DNA of 64,000 bases from an uncultured Bermanella sp. (lineage in GTDB: Bacteria; Pseudomonadota; Gammaproteobacteria; Pseudomonadales; Oceanobacteraceae). Below the pieces are notes generated by a model. It made no database searches and had not been told where the DNA came from. It worked only from the letters and a program-made list of their open reading frames with translations. Shown piece after piece: positions 1 to 8,521 of the stretch (within the stretch, counting starts at the first letter, position 1; the number at the start of each line of letters is the position of its first letter). The stretch covers positions 36,469 to 100,468 of the forward strand of contig CAJXRF010000007.1 in NCBI GenBank assembly GCA_913058575.1. Reading direction: 5' to 3'. A program made the position numbers and the translations under genes.

Positions 1-178
1 TCACGCTCTACTTAGGTGGTATTACTAGTTGAATTTAAATGCCATGAGCATCTTATACCCAGCACTTTTATACGTGCAAATGACCGGAAAAGAATTAAAT
101 GGGTTTCGAATTACCGGTGTCAGTTGAGGGGGGACCTATGATTGATACTACCATTACAAAACCTACAAGGTGCCCAAT

Positions 179-568
179 TTATATTTTTAAGATATTCGTT
201 AAAATGAGGGTGTCGTGAGTTTCTGCCTGAGCATTAATATAATCCTGCAAAGCCAAAAGAATGTCTTCGTCTGCTTTAGCCAAAAGCACAGCCCCCCTCT
301 TATGCAATTGCATCATTAATCTTATGGAGTCTTCACAGCTAAAACCTATTTTAACAAAGAGCCTGACGATGAACTCTAATGGCATCACCCCATCATCTAT
401 AACTTCTAGAGCCCATGACTCATTTGAACTGGATTTAATCGACAACCAAAGCCCCTCACTAAGCTCATCTAAATCGGCAATGCTTTTTTTGTTAAGCTGC
501 ACAAGCAATGCCCTGCTAGCGGCGTGATTTCTCTCCATGTATCTATTTAGCGATTTCAGAAAAAGCAT
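179..568 (-). CDS. ClpS-like adaptor domain protein (divergent)
   Basis: A 129-residue protein whose second half (about 52-126) resembles the ClpS adaptor fold: IDDGVMPLEFIV lines up with the ClpS NDDYTPMEFV segment, LMMQLHKRG with LMLAVHYQG, and the tail with ENEHPLLCT. ClpS delivers N-degron substrates to ClpAP. Here the two acidic residues and the pocket histidine are kept, but the asparagine that contacts the substrate amino group is isoleucine and there is one extra residue before the proline. The roughly 50-residue N-terminal part is not recognised. It is not next to clpA. The 20-nt gap to the upstream membrane protein on the same strand suggests co-transcription. Family assignment is by eye; N-degron binding is uncertain. 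Confidence 0.6.
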   Translation of the reverse strand: MLFLKSLNRYMERNHAASRALLVQLNKKSIADLDELSEGLWLSIKSSSNESWALEVIDDGVMPLEFIVRLFVKIGFSCEDSIRLMMQLHKRGAVLLAKADEDILLALQDYINAQAETHDTLILTNILKI

Positions 569-587
569 TCAATTAGACCCGATGACT

Positions 588-908
588 TCATTTATTTATA
601 TTAATTAATTCACGGTTTTCTATGAAGATGTACTGATGCCATTTATAGGAAGGGATTACCTCTTGCTCCACTATAGATTCCAGCTTCCCCTTAGAAATTC
701 CTCTGGCCTCTGCATAATCATTTAATAGGATCGGGCTTTGAATATAAGCACTTGCTTCTTGAAGGCCGACTGTCCTTGCCTCATCCAATGTTGCTTTTAT
801 TGCACCTCCTTTGCCGGCTGCCCTAAATACCTGCCACACAATTAACAAAACAACTAAAAAGATTATTATTCTTACCACTGTAATCGCCCCTCTTTTGTTT
901 GGTCTCAC
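588..908 (-). CDS. small membrane-anchored hypothetical protein
   Basis: A 106-residue protein with a GTG start. Residues 11-29 (VVRIIIFLVVLLIVWQVFR) form one transmembrane segment after a positively charged start, so the soluble remainder should be on the outer face of the membrane. The soluble part is charged and helical-looking with no motif I recognise. It lies 20 nt upstream of the ClpS-like gene on the same strand, so the two are probably one transcript. No function can be assigned. Confidence 0.55.
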   Translation of the reverse strand: MRPNKRGAITVVRIIIFLVVLLIVWQVFRAAGKGGAIKATLDEARTVGLQEASAYIQSPILLNDYAEARGISKGKLESIVEQEVIPSYKWHQYIFIENRELININK

Positions 909-1311
909 TGTAGGCAGCTAGCGCCTTTTCTTGTCTAGCACGGCATCTAGCATTCTTCCATACTGGATAGCCTATTGACTGCACTTATTATAAAAGAGCT
1001 ATCACAGATAATTAGCTTACCACTCTTTAATGAAGGTTCCTTTTTAAATATTTAAAGCCCGCTAAGCACCTTAAGCTTTCTTAATCGAGGCTTGGTTCAC
1101 AAAAAATAGCAACTTACAGCCTCTTACAATATTACGAACGCCCAATTTATTTCGACTATCATTGACTAAACCACCAGATACCCTTCAATGCGGTATCGTC
1201 ACGGCAAAAAGCATTATGTACGTGCGGTAGCCTAACTGGAGGAGTTGGGGAGACGCTGCATAAACGGATAGTTCAGCCACCATTAAAAGCTGATATTGCA
1301 AACAACAGGCG
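909..1311. other. non-coding stretch before tRNA-Ser
   Basis: About 400 bases between the small membrane protein and the tRNA terminator. I see stops in all frames, no convincing start with a ribosome-binding site and no recognisable RNA. It lies on the 3' side of tRNA-Ser, the side where integrating elements usually insert, but no integrase or direct repeat of the tRNA end is visible. Confidence 0.4.
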
Positions 1312-1347
1312 AAAAAAAACCAGAAATTTTTCAATTTCTGGTTTTTT
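1312..1347 (-). terminator. terminator of tRNA-Ser
   Basis: Inverted repeat AAAAAACCAGAAAT / ATTTCTGGTTTTTT located a few bases beyond the tRNA 3' end. Read on the minus strand it is a stem followed by a U run, a standard intrinsic terminator. Confidence 0.8.
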
Positions 1348-1355
1348 AGAATAAA

Positions 1356-1446
1356 TGGCGGAGAAGAAGAGATTCGAACTCTTGGAGGGGTATAAGCCCT
1401 CGCCGGTTTTCAAGACCGGTGCTTTCGGCCACTCAGCCACCTCTCC
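1356..1446 (-). tRNA. tRNA-Ser(UGA)
   Basis: Minus strand reads GGAGAGGTGGCTGAGTGG at the 5' end and ends CTTCTCC-G-CCA, giving a 7-bp acceptor stem with one G-U pair, discriminator G and an encoded CCA. The anticodon arm CCGGT-CTTGAAA-ACCGG carries anticodon TGA, and GTTCGAATC is the T loop. The long variable arm and 91-nt length fit a class II serine tRNA decoding UCA/UCN. The ORF drawn over it in the track is an artefact. Confidence 0.95.
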
Positions 1447-1648
1447 GCACAGGCCACGCATATTACGGTTATTTACCTGAGAGTCAACCTTATTTGTAAA
1501 ATAACGATAGTTTTTAAGGACTTAGCTCAAGTATGGCCTACCTAACGATTACCATTTATCACTAAAATAGCGCTATAAGCCACTTGAAATTCCCTGCAAC
1601 GCCCTTATTATCAGTGCTAGTACATGACTTAAATCAATGGAGCGACAA

Positions 1649-2332
1649 ATGGAACACAGAAGCATAGGCACCGCGCAACATGCCGTTAGTGCAGACACTC
1701 AAAAGGTATTGCGCAATACCTATATGCTACTTGGCATGACACTGGCCTTTAGCGCCTTAACCGCGGGCATTTCAATGTCAATGAATCTTGGCGGCGGCGC
1801 AGCCTTGATCATGTCTTTGGCAGCACTTGCCATTGTCTGGTTGGTGCTTCCACGCACAGCCAATACTGCAATGGGCTTGCCCGTTGTATTTTTGTTCACA
1901 GGTTTACTAGGCGCGGCTCTTGGGCCAATGCTTAATCGCTACCTTGCGCTGCCAAACGGCTCTGAAATGGTAATGCAGGCATTAGGTGGTACAGCCATCA
2001 TTTTCTTCTCTCTTTCTGCTTATGTGTTAACCAGCAAAAAAGACTTCTCTTTCATGGGTGGCTTTTTGTTTGCAGGTTTGATGGTCGTTATTGTGGGTGC
2101 CGTTGGTGCAATGATCGCTTCTTTCTTCTTTGGCGTTGATGTTTCAATGTTCTCATTGGCCATCTCTGGCGCCATCGTGTTATTGATGTCTGGCTTTATT
2201 TTGTTTGACACAAGCCGAATCATTAATGGTGGCGAAACCAACTACATTATGGCTACCGTTAGCCTGTACTTGAACATCTACAACTTGTTTACAAGCTTGC
2301 TGCACATTATCGGCGCTACCAGCGACGATTAA
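1649..2332 (+). CDS. Bax inhibitor-1 / YccA family membrane protein
   Basis: Multi-pass inner-membrane protein of about 227 residues with seven hydrophobic segments, matching the BI-1 (TMBIM/YccA) family in length and in the block KVLRNTYMLLGMTLAFSA near the N-terminus. E. coli YccA binds and modulates FtsH; other members are pH-sensitive calcium channels, so the exact role here is open. I prefer the second ATG (1649) over 1637 because GGAG sits at ribosome-binding distance before it. The gene is followed by a clear terminator and is probably monocistronic. Confidence 0.88.
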   Translation: MEHRSIGTAQHAVSADTQKVLRNTYMLLGMTLAFSALTAGISMSMNLGGGAALIMSLAALAIVWLVLPRTANTAMGLPVVFLFTGLLGAALGPMLNRYLALPNGSEMVMQALGGTAIIFFSLSAYVLTSKKDFSFMGGFLFAGLMVVIVGAVGAMIASFFFGVDVSMFSLAISGAIVLLMSGFILFDTSRIINGGETNYIMATVSLYLNIYNLFTSLLHIIGATSDD

Positions 2333-2342
2333 TGCTTTAAAT

Positions 2343-2369
2343 AAAAAAGAAGGCGATGCCTTCTTTTTT
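2343..2369 (+). terminator. intrinsic terminator after the BI-1 gene
   Basis: AAAAAAGAAGGC-GAT-GCCTTCTTTTTT, a perfect stem with a 3-base loop ending in a T run. The A/T symmetry means it could act in both directions. Confidence 0.88.
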
Positions 2370-2419
2370 ATTTTCTCCACTCTTTAATTGTTTTTATTCC
2401 CTCCAGATCGAACCCCATC

Positions 2420-2809
2420 ATGAAATTTTCCCTTTTAGTGCTGGCAAGCCCCTACTCCCAACAAGGTGGTTTAAGTGCACTTAAATTTGCCCAAACCTGC
2501 CTTAAAGATGGCCATGAAATTTACCGTGTATTCTTCTATCATGAAGGCATTCAAAACGGTTCGTTTCTGCAAAGCCCTCAGCAGGATGAGGTTAACCTGC
2601 ACACTCAATGGACAATCCTGGCTGAGCAGTATTCATTAGATTTAGTTATTTGCATCGCAGCGGCTTTAAAAAGAGGCCTTCTTAATGAAAGTGAAGCTAA
2701 GCGCTACAACAAGCCTCAGCATAACTTAACTGCTCCATTTGAAATTTCGGGTCTAGGTCAGTTATTGGATGCTCAAATCAACAGCGATCAACTCATTACA
2801 TTTGGGTAG
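2420..2809 (+). CDS. tusD: sulfurtransferase subunit TusD
   Basis: 129 residues, DsrE-like fold. TusD is the sulfur-carrying subunit of the TusBCD heterohexamer, which takes persulfide sulfur from TusA and passes it to TusE and then MnmA for 2-thiolation of wobble uridine-34 in tRNA Lys, Glu and Gln. The carrier cysteine is visible in VICIAAALKRG (about residue 79). First gene of a compact tusDCBE-ybiB run with short gaps and overlaps. Length matches the E. coli protein (128). Confidence 0.95.
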   Translation: MKFSLLVLASPYSQQGGLSALKFAQTCLKDGHEIYRVFFYHEGIQNGSFLQSPQQDEVNLHTQWTILAEQYSLDLVICIAAALKRGLLNESEAKRYNKPQHNLTAPFEISGLGQLLDAQINSDQLITFG

Positions 2810-2814
2810 CCCTC

Positions 2815-3174
2815 ATGTCCCATAAAATATTAATTATTCAGCGCGCAGCCCCTTATGGCTCTAGCCTTGCTCGCGAAGGTTTAGATTACGTCTTAACCAG
2901 CGCCGCTTACGACCAAGATATAAGTTTGTTGTTTTTAGGCGACGGCGTATTCCAGCTTTTAAAAAATCAGCATTCAAGCGGCATTAATTTAAAACCGCAA
3001 GGCTCTGCTCTTGAAATTTTACCTCTGTATGACATCGACAAAATTTATGCAGTAAAAGAAGATTTACAGGAAAGAAACATTTTAGAAAAAGACCTCACCC
3101 TTAATATTAAAGCTCTATCACGCAATGACATTAGCGCGTTCATAAGTCAGCAAGACAAAGTGGTGGGATTCTAA
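2815..3174 (+). CDS. tusC: TusC subunit of the sulfur relay complex
   Basis: 119 residues, same length class and DsrE fold as E. coli TusC, with the family start ILIIQRAAPYGSSLAREGLDYVL and the LFLGDGVFQLL block. It is a structural partner of TusB and TusD and lacks the carrier cysteine. It starts 5 nt after tusD, and its stop overlaps the tusB start by 1 nt, so translation of the complex subunits is likely coupled. Confidence 0.93.
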   Translation: MSHKILIIQRAAPYGSSLAREGLDYVLTSAAYDQDISLLFLGDGVFQLLKNQHSSGINLKPQGSALEILPLYDIDKIYAVKEDLQERNILEKDLTLNIKALSRNDISAFISQQDKVVGF

Positions 3175-3449
3175 TGGTATTGCATCTAATTCAGCGCAGC
3201 CCTTTCTCGAGCACCACTGTTAGGGACTGTTTAAACATCATTGGCACTCAAGACAGCCTGCTATTTATGCAGGATGGCGTTTACATCCAAAGCCACCCTA
3301 CCCTAAATAGCATTACGAACCCTGTTTACCTCTTGCAAGATGACTTAAGTGCAAGAGGCCTTGAAGTAAACGGCAAGGAAAAAAGCATTAGCTATCAAGA
3401 ATTTGTGCAATTATGCACCGAACATGAAAAAGTTATCAGCTGGTATTAA
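3174..3449 (+). CDS. tusB: TusB subunit of the sulfur relay complex
   Basis: 91 residues, typical length for TusB (DsrH family). The N-terminal VLHLIQRSPFSSTTVRDCL and LLFMQDGVY blocks are the family signature. It completes the TusBCD ring and ends in SWY, matching the usual C-terminal tryptophan region. tusE begins one base after its stop codon. Confidence 0.93.
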   Translation: MVLHLIQRSPFSSTTVRDCLNIIGTQDSLLFMQDGVYIQSHPTLNSITNPVYLLQDDLSARGLEVNGKEKSISYQEFVQLCTEHEKVISWY

Positions 3450-3450
3450 T

Positions 3451-3777
3451 ATGAGCGATTCACAATCACCACTGGCATTTGATCAAGAAGGTTTTTTATT
3501 GGACCTTGCGCTTTGGAATGAAACCATTGCCCGAGAAATAGCTAAACGAGATGCCATCGCCTTAACTCAGGCACACTTTGATGTGATTTATTTGCTGCGT
3601 GATTTTTATAGTAAGCACCAAGTAGCACCTGCCAATCGCCCACTGGTGAAACTTGTTAAAGAAAACTTAGGGCTGGACAAGGGCAATAGCATTTACTTAA
3701 TGACGCTGTTTCCAGAAAGCCCAGCCAAATTTGCAGCTAAAATTGCTGGGCTACCTAAGCCTCCAAATTGCCTTTAA
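3451..3777 (+). CDS. tusE: TusE sulfur carrier, DsrC family
   Basis: 108 residues. TusE accepts persulfide sulfur from TusD and interacts with MnmA-tRNA. The C-terminal arm GLPKPPNCL carries the essential penultimate cysteine; the second cysteine found in dissimilatory DsrC is absent, so this is the tRNA-thiolation type. The middle block GNSIYLMTLFPESPAKFAAKIAGLPKP matches E. coli TusE closely. The track ORF begins at 3403 inside tusB, but the true start is ATG at 3451, giving the normal length. Confidence 0.95.
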   Translation: MSDSQSPLAFDQEGFLLDLALWNETIAREIAKRDAIALTQAHFDVIYLLRDFYSKHQVAPANRPLVKLVKENLGLDKGNSIYLMTLFPESPAKFAAKIAGLPKPPNCL

Positions 3778-3806
3778 TTTGTTATTTTTTCATATAAGAC
3801 ATAACC

Positions 3807-4802
3807 ATGAACTCAGAACACCCTTTTGCTCAATATGTGCGAATTTTAGGCAAAGGCCGTAAAGGCTCTCGCTCGCTTACTTATGACGAAGCACTTGCTG
3901 CCATGACCATGATACTTAATGGTGAATGCGAAGATGTACAGCTTGGTGCATTCATGATGCTATTGCGTGTAAAAGAAGAAAGCGCAGAAGAATTAGCTGG
4001 CTTCACACAAGCCACCAAAAATCATATTAAGCCCCAAGTGCCTGAGTCTCTTTGTGTGGATTTAGATTGGTCCAGCTATGCAGGCAAGCGCCGCCATTTA
4101 CCATGGTATCTTTTAGCCAGCTTTGTATTGGCCGACAACGGCTTAAGAGTATTCATGCATGGTGCAGACGGTCATACAGCAGGCCGAATTTACACCCGCC
4201 AAGCCCTAAAAGAATTAAATGTTAAAACGGCCAATAATTGGCAAGAAGTGGAAGAGCAACTGACAGCCAATAACTTTAGCTTTATGGGCATGGAAAACCT
4301 ATGTGCTCCTTTGCAGGACATCATCGATTTACGAGGCACCTTTGGTTTAAGATCCCCCGTACACAGCTTTGCTCGTCTATTGAACCCACTGAATAGTCAC
4401 AATGTTAGTCAGGGTGTATTTCATCCAGGATACGGCCCATCACATCAGCTAGGTGCCAAGCTGCTTGGCTATTCTCGCTTATCAATATTAAAAGGCGAAG
4501 GTGGTGAATGTGAATGCAATCCAGACGCCCCATTTAAAATGCACCACTGCTTTAACGATGAGCTAATAGAAGAAGAATGGCCGGCCATCTTCCCTAAACG
4601 CCACGTCAAACCCAAGACACTTGAATTAAGCGAGCTCAAACAAGTTTGGAGCGGTGAAATAGAAAATGAATATGGGGTAGGTGCGATTATTGGTACATTG
4701 GCCTACATTGCCAGACTAATGGGACGCGCGACCAATCAGCAAGATTGCATGGCTTTGGCCACGCAGTGGTGGGATAAACGCAACACAAGTAGATTCAATT
4801 AG
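3807..4802 (+). CDS. ybiB: YbiB-type protein (anthranilate phosphoribosyltransferase-like)
   Basis: 331 residues, similar along its length to the TrpD2/YbiB family, homologous to anthranilate phosphoribosyltransferase: N-terminal helical domain with LTYDEALAAMTMILNGE, then LRGTFGLRSPVHSFARLLNP and GYGPSHQLGAKLLGYSRLSILKGEGGE. E. coli YbiB binds nucleic acid and is not a tryptophan enzyme; the phosphate-loop of TrpD is altered. Its fixed place after tusDCBE in related gammaproteobacteria hints at a tRNA or RNA-linked task, which is inference. Confidence 0.82.
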   Translation: MNSEHPFAQYVRILGKGRKGSRSLTYDEALAAMTMILNGECEDVQLGAFMMLLRVKEESAEELAGFTQATKNHIKPQVPESLCVDLDWSSYAGKRRHLPWYLLASFVLADNGLRVFMHGADGHTAGRIYTRQALKELNVKTANNWQEVEEQLTANNFSFMGMENLCAPLQDIIDLRGTFGLRSPVHSFARLLNPLNSHNVSQGVFHPGYGPSHQLGAKLLGYSRLSILKGEGGECECNPDAPFKMHHCFNDELIEEEWPAIFPKRHVKPKTLELSELKQVWSGEIENEYGVGAIIGTLAYIARLMGRATNQQDCMALATQWWDKRNTSRFN

Positions 4803-4820
4803 GTTTCTCATTTGCCCTGG

Positions 4821-4854
4821 TCACTTAAGCGACTGTGTTAATTAACTTAAGTGA
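4821..4854. repeat. 9-bp inverted repeat after ybiB
   Basis: TCACTTAAG and CTTAAGTGA, perfectly complementary and separated by 16 bases. There is no T run directly after it, so it is either a weak terminator or an RNA-end stabilising hairpin. About 20 bases further AAGGCC/GGCCTT followed by TTTT forms another small hairpin, which may be the real stop for ybiB transcription. Confidence 0.45.
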
Positions 4855-4881
4855 TAAAAGGCAGGCTAACTTGATTAAGGC

Positions 4882-5034
4882 CTAATCGCTGGCCTTTTCA
4901 AGTAAAGCCAATAGTCTACGAGCTAACGCTTCAAACGCTTCAGCCTCACTATTTCCTGCTTCGGCGCTAAAAGAGAACAATAAACGCTCAATCTCTTCGC
5001 GGCTCATATATTGAATGGTGACTGGATTTATCAT
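4882..5034 (-). CDS. 50-residue hypothetical protein (too short for the ORF track)
   Basis: Minus-strand ORF, start ATG at 5034 preceded by AAAGGAAGAGACA, a strong ribosome-binding site. The product begins MINPVTIQYMSREEIERLLF and ends LLALLEKASD; it is acidic, without cysteine, with two predicted amphipathic helices. It is not a shadow of another gene because the opposite strand is empty. It sits between convergent ybiB and tusA. I do not recognise the family. The good SD and helix-like composition support it being translated. Confidence 0.55.
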   Translation of the reverse strand: MINPVTIQYMSREEIERLLFSFSAEAGNSEAEAFEALARRLLALLEKASD

Positions 5035-5145
5035 TGTCTCTTCCTTTCAGCTAGGCAATCAGGTCGATGATCTCGCCATTAGCTATTGGCTGTATATATA
5101 AACAGTACCATATAAAAACACACCCTAAATTGCAAATAGCATTAC

Positions 5146-5382
5146 TCAAAGTGGCTTTTTGATTAAATACTCAAACACACCGCTTTCTGTTTCAACTTGA
5201 CTGACTAAATCGTAACCCAAAAAGCTGCAGAATTTCTTAATATCTCGTGTGGTTGATGGGTCGGTGGCTTCTACTTTTAACACTTGCCCTGGCAACATTT
5301 CTTTCACTTTAACATGCAACATCATCACAGGCTCAGGGCACATCAACCCTTTTGCATCCAGTTCTAAATCGTGTTCTGACAT
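5146..5382 (-). CDS. tusA: TusA sulfur carrier
   Basis: 78 residues with the SirA/TusA signature: the carrier cysteine lies in [13 protein letters not shown] and the second half carries [21 protein letters not shown]. TusA takes sulfur from the cysteine desulfurase IscS and hands it to TusBCD. Having tusA within 1.5 kb of tusDCBE puts the relay up to TusE in one neighbourhood, on opposite strands. It also feeds sulfur to molybdopterin and other pathways in E. coli. Confidence 0.95.
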   Translation of the reverse strand: MSEHDLELDAKGLMCPEPVMMLHVKVKEMLPGQVLKVEATDPSTTRDIKKFCSFLGYDLVSQVETESGVFEYLIKKPL

Positions 5383-5465
5383 AATCTCTCTTATTGAAAC
5401 TCAATTTAAGCTGAATTTTCAGCCTTTAATATCTAATACACAAGCTCGCCTACACGGATTTTAGG

Positions 5466-5999
5466 TCAATGCGCAGCCTTATAGCATTTAGGGCACACTT
5501 GCTTTTCAAGGCTGGCCAGCCATCCTTGCTGATTTAATGCTTTTACAGCGTCAGACTCAATGGAATCACTGTATTCAATAAACTCTACCTGACTAACTTC
5601 TTTGCATTCATCGCAACTCATATCTAAGCACCTGAGATTGAACTCTTTTACATCAGGGCCTTGGCAGCTGGCCTTCCAAGCGTTTACGGGAGAAATAAGC
5701 TCACTCACCCCCAATACTCGCAACTTAAGGCTCACCATACGCCCACCCTTCACGGGTAGATACAAAATAGACCCTAACGTCGGCCTGACGCCTTGTGCCT
5801 GCACTTCATAATGGCCCATTTCACCGGCCACTACCGCCAAAGTATCCGCTAATTCAGTAATCCCAGAGGCAAATTCAACCCGAATTTTACCGCCGGGGGT
5901 ATTTTGATACGATATAAACTCAAACATGATTAAAAATTTGTTTAAAAGGGCTGTGCAGCATACAATTTGCGGCTGCTTTGTAAAGAGTTGGTATGACAT
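5466..5999 (-). CDS. hypothetical protein with two CxxC motifs
   Basis: About 177 residues from the ATG at 5999, chosen because GGGAGG lies 7 bases before it; the track start is a TTG. The middle is beta-rich (GKIRVEFASGITELADTL, GSILYLPVKGGRMVSLKLRVLGV), and the C-terminal third has CDEC and CPKC pairs about 50 residues apart, a plausible zinc or iron site. No catalytic motif is recognised. It lies between tusA and proS, on the strand opposite proS. Confidence 0.6.
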   Translation of the reverse strand: MSYQLFTKQPQIVCCTALLNKFLIMFEFISYQNTPGGKIRVEFASGITELADTLAVVAGEMGHYEVQAQGVRPTLGSILYLPVKGGRMVSLKLRVLGVSELISPVNAWKASCQGPDVKEFNLRCLDMSCDECKEVSQVEFIEYSDSIESDAVKALNQQGWLASLEKQVCPKCYKAAH

Positions 6000-6061
6000 A
6001 GGGATGCCTCCCTTAAACGCCAACCAGCACTAATATTGATACGCTTTATGGAAATTTCTTA

Positions 6062-7813
6062 ATGCGCGCTAGCCAATTTTTAATCGCCACATTAAAAGAA
6101 TCCCCTTCTGATGCTGTAGTTACCAGTCATCAGCTTATGCTCCGAGCCGGCATGATTCGCAAGCTGGCATCCGGGCTTTATACCTGGCTGCCGTTTGGGT
6201 TACGCACTCTTCGTAAAGTTGAAAAGATAGTCCGTGAAGAAATGGACGCAGCTGGCGCATTGGAGTTGCTCATGCCTGCAGTGCAACCTGGAGAGCTTTG
6301 GGAAGAAAGCGGCCGCTGGTTTGAGTATGGCGGTGAACTGATGCGCATTAAAGATCGTCACAATCGTGATTTCTGTATTGGCCCAACTCACGAAGAAGTG
6401 ATTACTGATTTAGCTCGTAATGAATTAAATAGTTATCGTCAGCTACCGGTTAATTTTTATCAGGTTCAAACCAAATTTCGCGATGAAACCAGACCTCGCT
6501 TTGGCGTGATGCGAGCTCGTGAATTTTTAATGAAAGACGCCTACTCTTTTCATGCCAATGAAGAATCCCTAAACGATACCTATGAGCGCATGCATCAGGC
6601 GTACACGAATATTTTCACTCGTCTAGGATTAGATTTCCGCCCAGTAAACGCCGATACTGGCTCAATTGGTGGCGCTGTCTCCCATGAATTCCATGTCCTA
6701 GCATCATCCGGTGAAGATGACATTGCCTTTAGTAACCAATCAAGTTACGCCGCTAACGTAGAGCTAGCTGAAGCTGTAGCCCCTAGCACCGAACGCCCAA
6801 CTGCCAGTCAAGAATTAAGTGAAGTTTCAACACCTGATCAACACAGCATTGAAGACGTAAGCCAGTTTTTAAATCTAAGTGCTCAGCAAGTGCTTAAAAC
6901 TTTAATTGTTGAAGGTGAGTTAAGCGAAAAAGAACAAGAGCAAGGTAAAAAGCCTGCCCTTGTTGCCCTTGTATTGCGCGGCGATCACGAGCTTAACGAA
7001 CTGAAAGCCGAGAAATTAGCCGGCATAGCTAACCCTTTAACCTTCGCTCAGGAAGAAGACATTGTTGCAGCTTTAGGCTGTAAACCAGGTTCCATTGGCC
7101 CCTGCCAAATGAGCATAGAGATTATTGTAGATCGTAGTGCAGCGGTCGTAGCTGACTTTGCATGTGGCGCCAATAAAGATGGTGTACACCTAACTGGCGC
7201 CAATTGGGGCCGTGATGCCAATATTGGCCGCATTGAAGACGTTCGAAATGTCGTCGAAGGGGATGCCAGTCCAGATGGTGAAGGTACACTGGAGATTAAA
7301 CGTGGCATTGAAGTGGGTCATATCTTCCAGCTAGGCGACAAATATTCAAAAGCATTGAATGCCACGGTACTAGATGAAAATGGCAAACAAAAAACCATGT
7401 TAATGGGGTGCTACGGCATTGGCGTTTCACGTGTGGTAGCGGCGGCCATTGAACAAAACTTTGATGATCGTGGGATTTTATGGCCACAGGCCCTAGCCCC
7501 TTTTCAAGTAACCATAGTACTGATTGACGCCCATAAGTCTGAAGAAGTGGTTGAGCGTGGCGAAGCGCTTTATCAATCCTTACTGGCATTAGGCTACGAT
7601 GTATTACTGGATGATCGTGACAAAAAAACCAGCCCAGGAGTTAAATTTGCCGACAGCGAATTAATGGGTACACCTCACCGCGTTGTGATTAGCTCCCGCG
7701 GCCTGAAATCCGGCCTAGTAGAATACAAAGCCCGTCAAGACCAAAAGAATGACGCCATTGAAGTACCCTGTGACGACATATTTGAATTAGTTAAAAGCAA
7801 GTTGGCCCATTAA
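6062..7813 (+). CDS. proS: prolyl-tRNA synthetase
   Basis: 583 residues, the bacterial long form. Charges tRNA-Pro with proline in the cytoplasm. Class II motifs are visible: motif 1 near the N-terminus, motif 2 region [32 protein letters not shown], and motif 3 [17 protein letters not shown]. The insertion domain between motifs 2 and 3 (about 225-400) is the YbaK-like editing domain that removes mischarged alanine. C-terminal anticodon-binding domain present. Followed after one base by a transglycosylase gene. Confidence 0.97.
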   Translation: MRASQFLIATLKESPSDAVVTSHQLMLRAGMIRKLASGLYTWLPFGLRTLRKVEKIVREEMDAAGALELLMPAVQPGELWEESGRWFEYGGELMRIKDRHNRDFCIGPTHEEVITDLARNELNSYRQLPVNFYQVQTKFRDETRPRFGVMRAREFLMKDAYSFHANEESLNDTYERMHQAYTNIFTRLGLDFRPVNADTGSIGGAVSHEFHVLASSGEDDIAFSNQSSYAANVELAEAVAPSTERPTASQELSEVSTPDQHSIEDVSQFLNLSAQQVLKTLIVEGELSEKEQEQGKKPALVALVLRGDHELNELKAEKLAGIANPLTFAQEEDIVAALGCKPGSIGPCQMSIEIIVDRSAAVVADFACGANKDGVHLTGANWGRDANIGRIEDVRNVVEGDASPDGEGTLEIKRGIEVGHIFQLGDKYSKALNATVLDENGKQKTMLMGCYGIGVSRVVAAAIEQNFDDRGILWPQALAPFQVTIVLIDAHKSEEVVERGEALYQSLLALGYDVLLDDRDKKTSPGVKFADSELMGTPHRVVISSRGLKSGLVEYKARQDQKNDAIEVPCDDIFELVKSKLAH

Positions 7814-7814
7814 G

Positions 7815-8375
7815 ATGCTGCGCTTCTTTTTTATTATTTCAATACTCCTCTATAACAGCCAGCTATTGGCCAGCGTAGATCCAGAGTTAAGGAAGCATTT
7901 AAAAGAAGCCATCAATAGCTCAGAAAGCTTTGGTGATCGCTTTGAAGCAGAGGTTTGGTTGGTGGACATGTCTGCCCGCCTATCTCGCTATATTAAAAAC
8001 AAGTCGTTTCGCATTCAATTTCTGCAGGCCTTACACCTAGAAGCCAGTAAAAATAAACTTCCCCCTGAAATGGTCTTGGCCCTCATTCAAACTGAAAGTG
8101 CCTTTCAGCCCTACGCCATTTCCCGTGTGGGCGCTCAAGGCTATATGCAAATCATGCCATTTTGGCGAAAAGAAATAGGCCGTGAAGATGACAACCTGAT
8201 GGATTTTCGTACTAACTTAAAATATGGCTGCGCCATTCTTGCGCATTACCTAAAGCGAGAAAAAGGCAACTGGACTCGAGCCCTTGCCAGATACAACGGC
8301 AGCCTAGGTAAAACCTGGTATCCTGAAAGAGTCATGAAAGCTTGGAAAAAGCGCTGGTTTGTGCAAAGTATTTAG
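7815..8375 (+). CDS. lytic transglycosylase, SLT domain
   Basis: 186 residues with a signal peptide (about 1-20, MLRFFFIISILLYNSQLLA). The SLT/goose-lysozyme-like domain shows the catalytic glutamate in ALIQTESAFQPYAIS, then GAQGYMQIMPFW and the LARYNGS segment. Expected to cleave peptidoglycan in the periplasm with formation of anhydro-muropeptides. It starts immediately after proS, a linkage seen in other gammaproteobacteria. No lipobox, so a soluble periplasmic enzyme is likely. The family member cannot be named. Confidence 0.88.
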   Translation: MLRFFFIISILLYNSQLLASVDPELRKHLKEAINSSESFGDRFEAEVWLVDMSARLSRYIKNKSFRIQFLQALHLEASKNKLPPEMVLALIQTESAFQPYAISRVGAQGYMQIMPFWRKEIGREDDNLMDFRTNLKYGCAILAHYLKREKGNWTRALARYNGSLGKTWYPERVMKAWKKRWFVQSI

Positions 8376-8521
8376 CCTCTATTGTTAAGCTATTAATACC
8401 TCTCCGGTTAATCGTATACCCTTAATTATCCCTAACACCCACACTCCCTGACGGCAATTACTGGAAAGCTAGGGTAATTCAACTATTCCTAATCTATGAC
8501 TCACTTAAATTAGGATAACCC

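Noticed and set aside
1-178. Short plus-strand ORF starting at about 138 (MIDTTITKPTRC)
   Set aside because: Only 26 codons and overlaps the end of the ClpS-like gene on the other strand.
261-527. Plus-strand ORF over the ClpS-like gene
   Set aside because: Shadow in the opposite frame, serine-rich composition, no ribosome-binding site.
1273-1461. 62-residue minus-strand ORF
   Set aside because: It lies over tRNA-Ser(UGA) and its terminator; no protein evidence.
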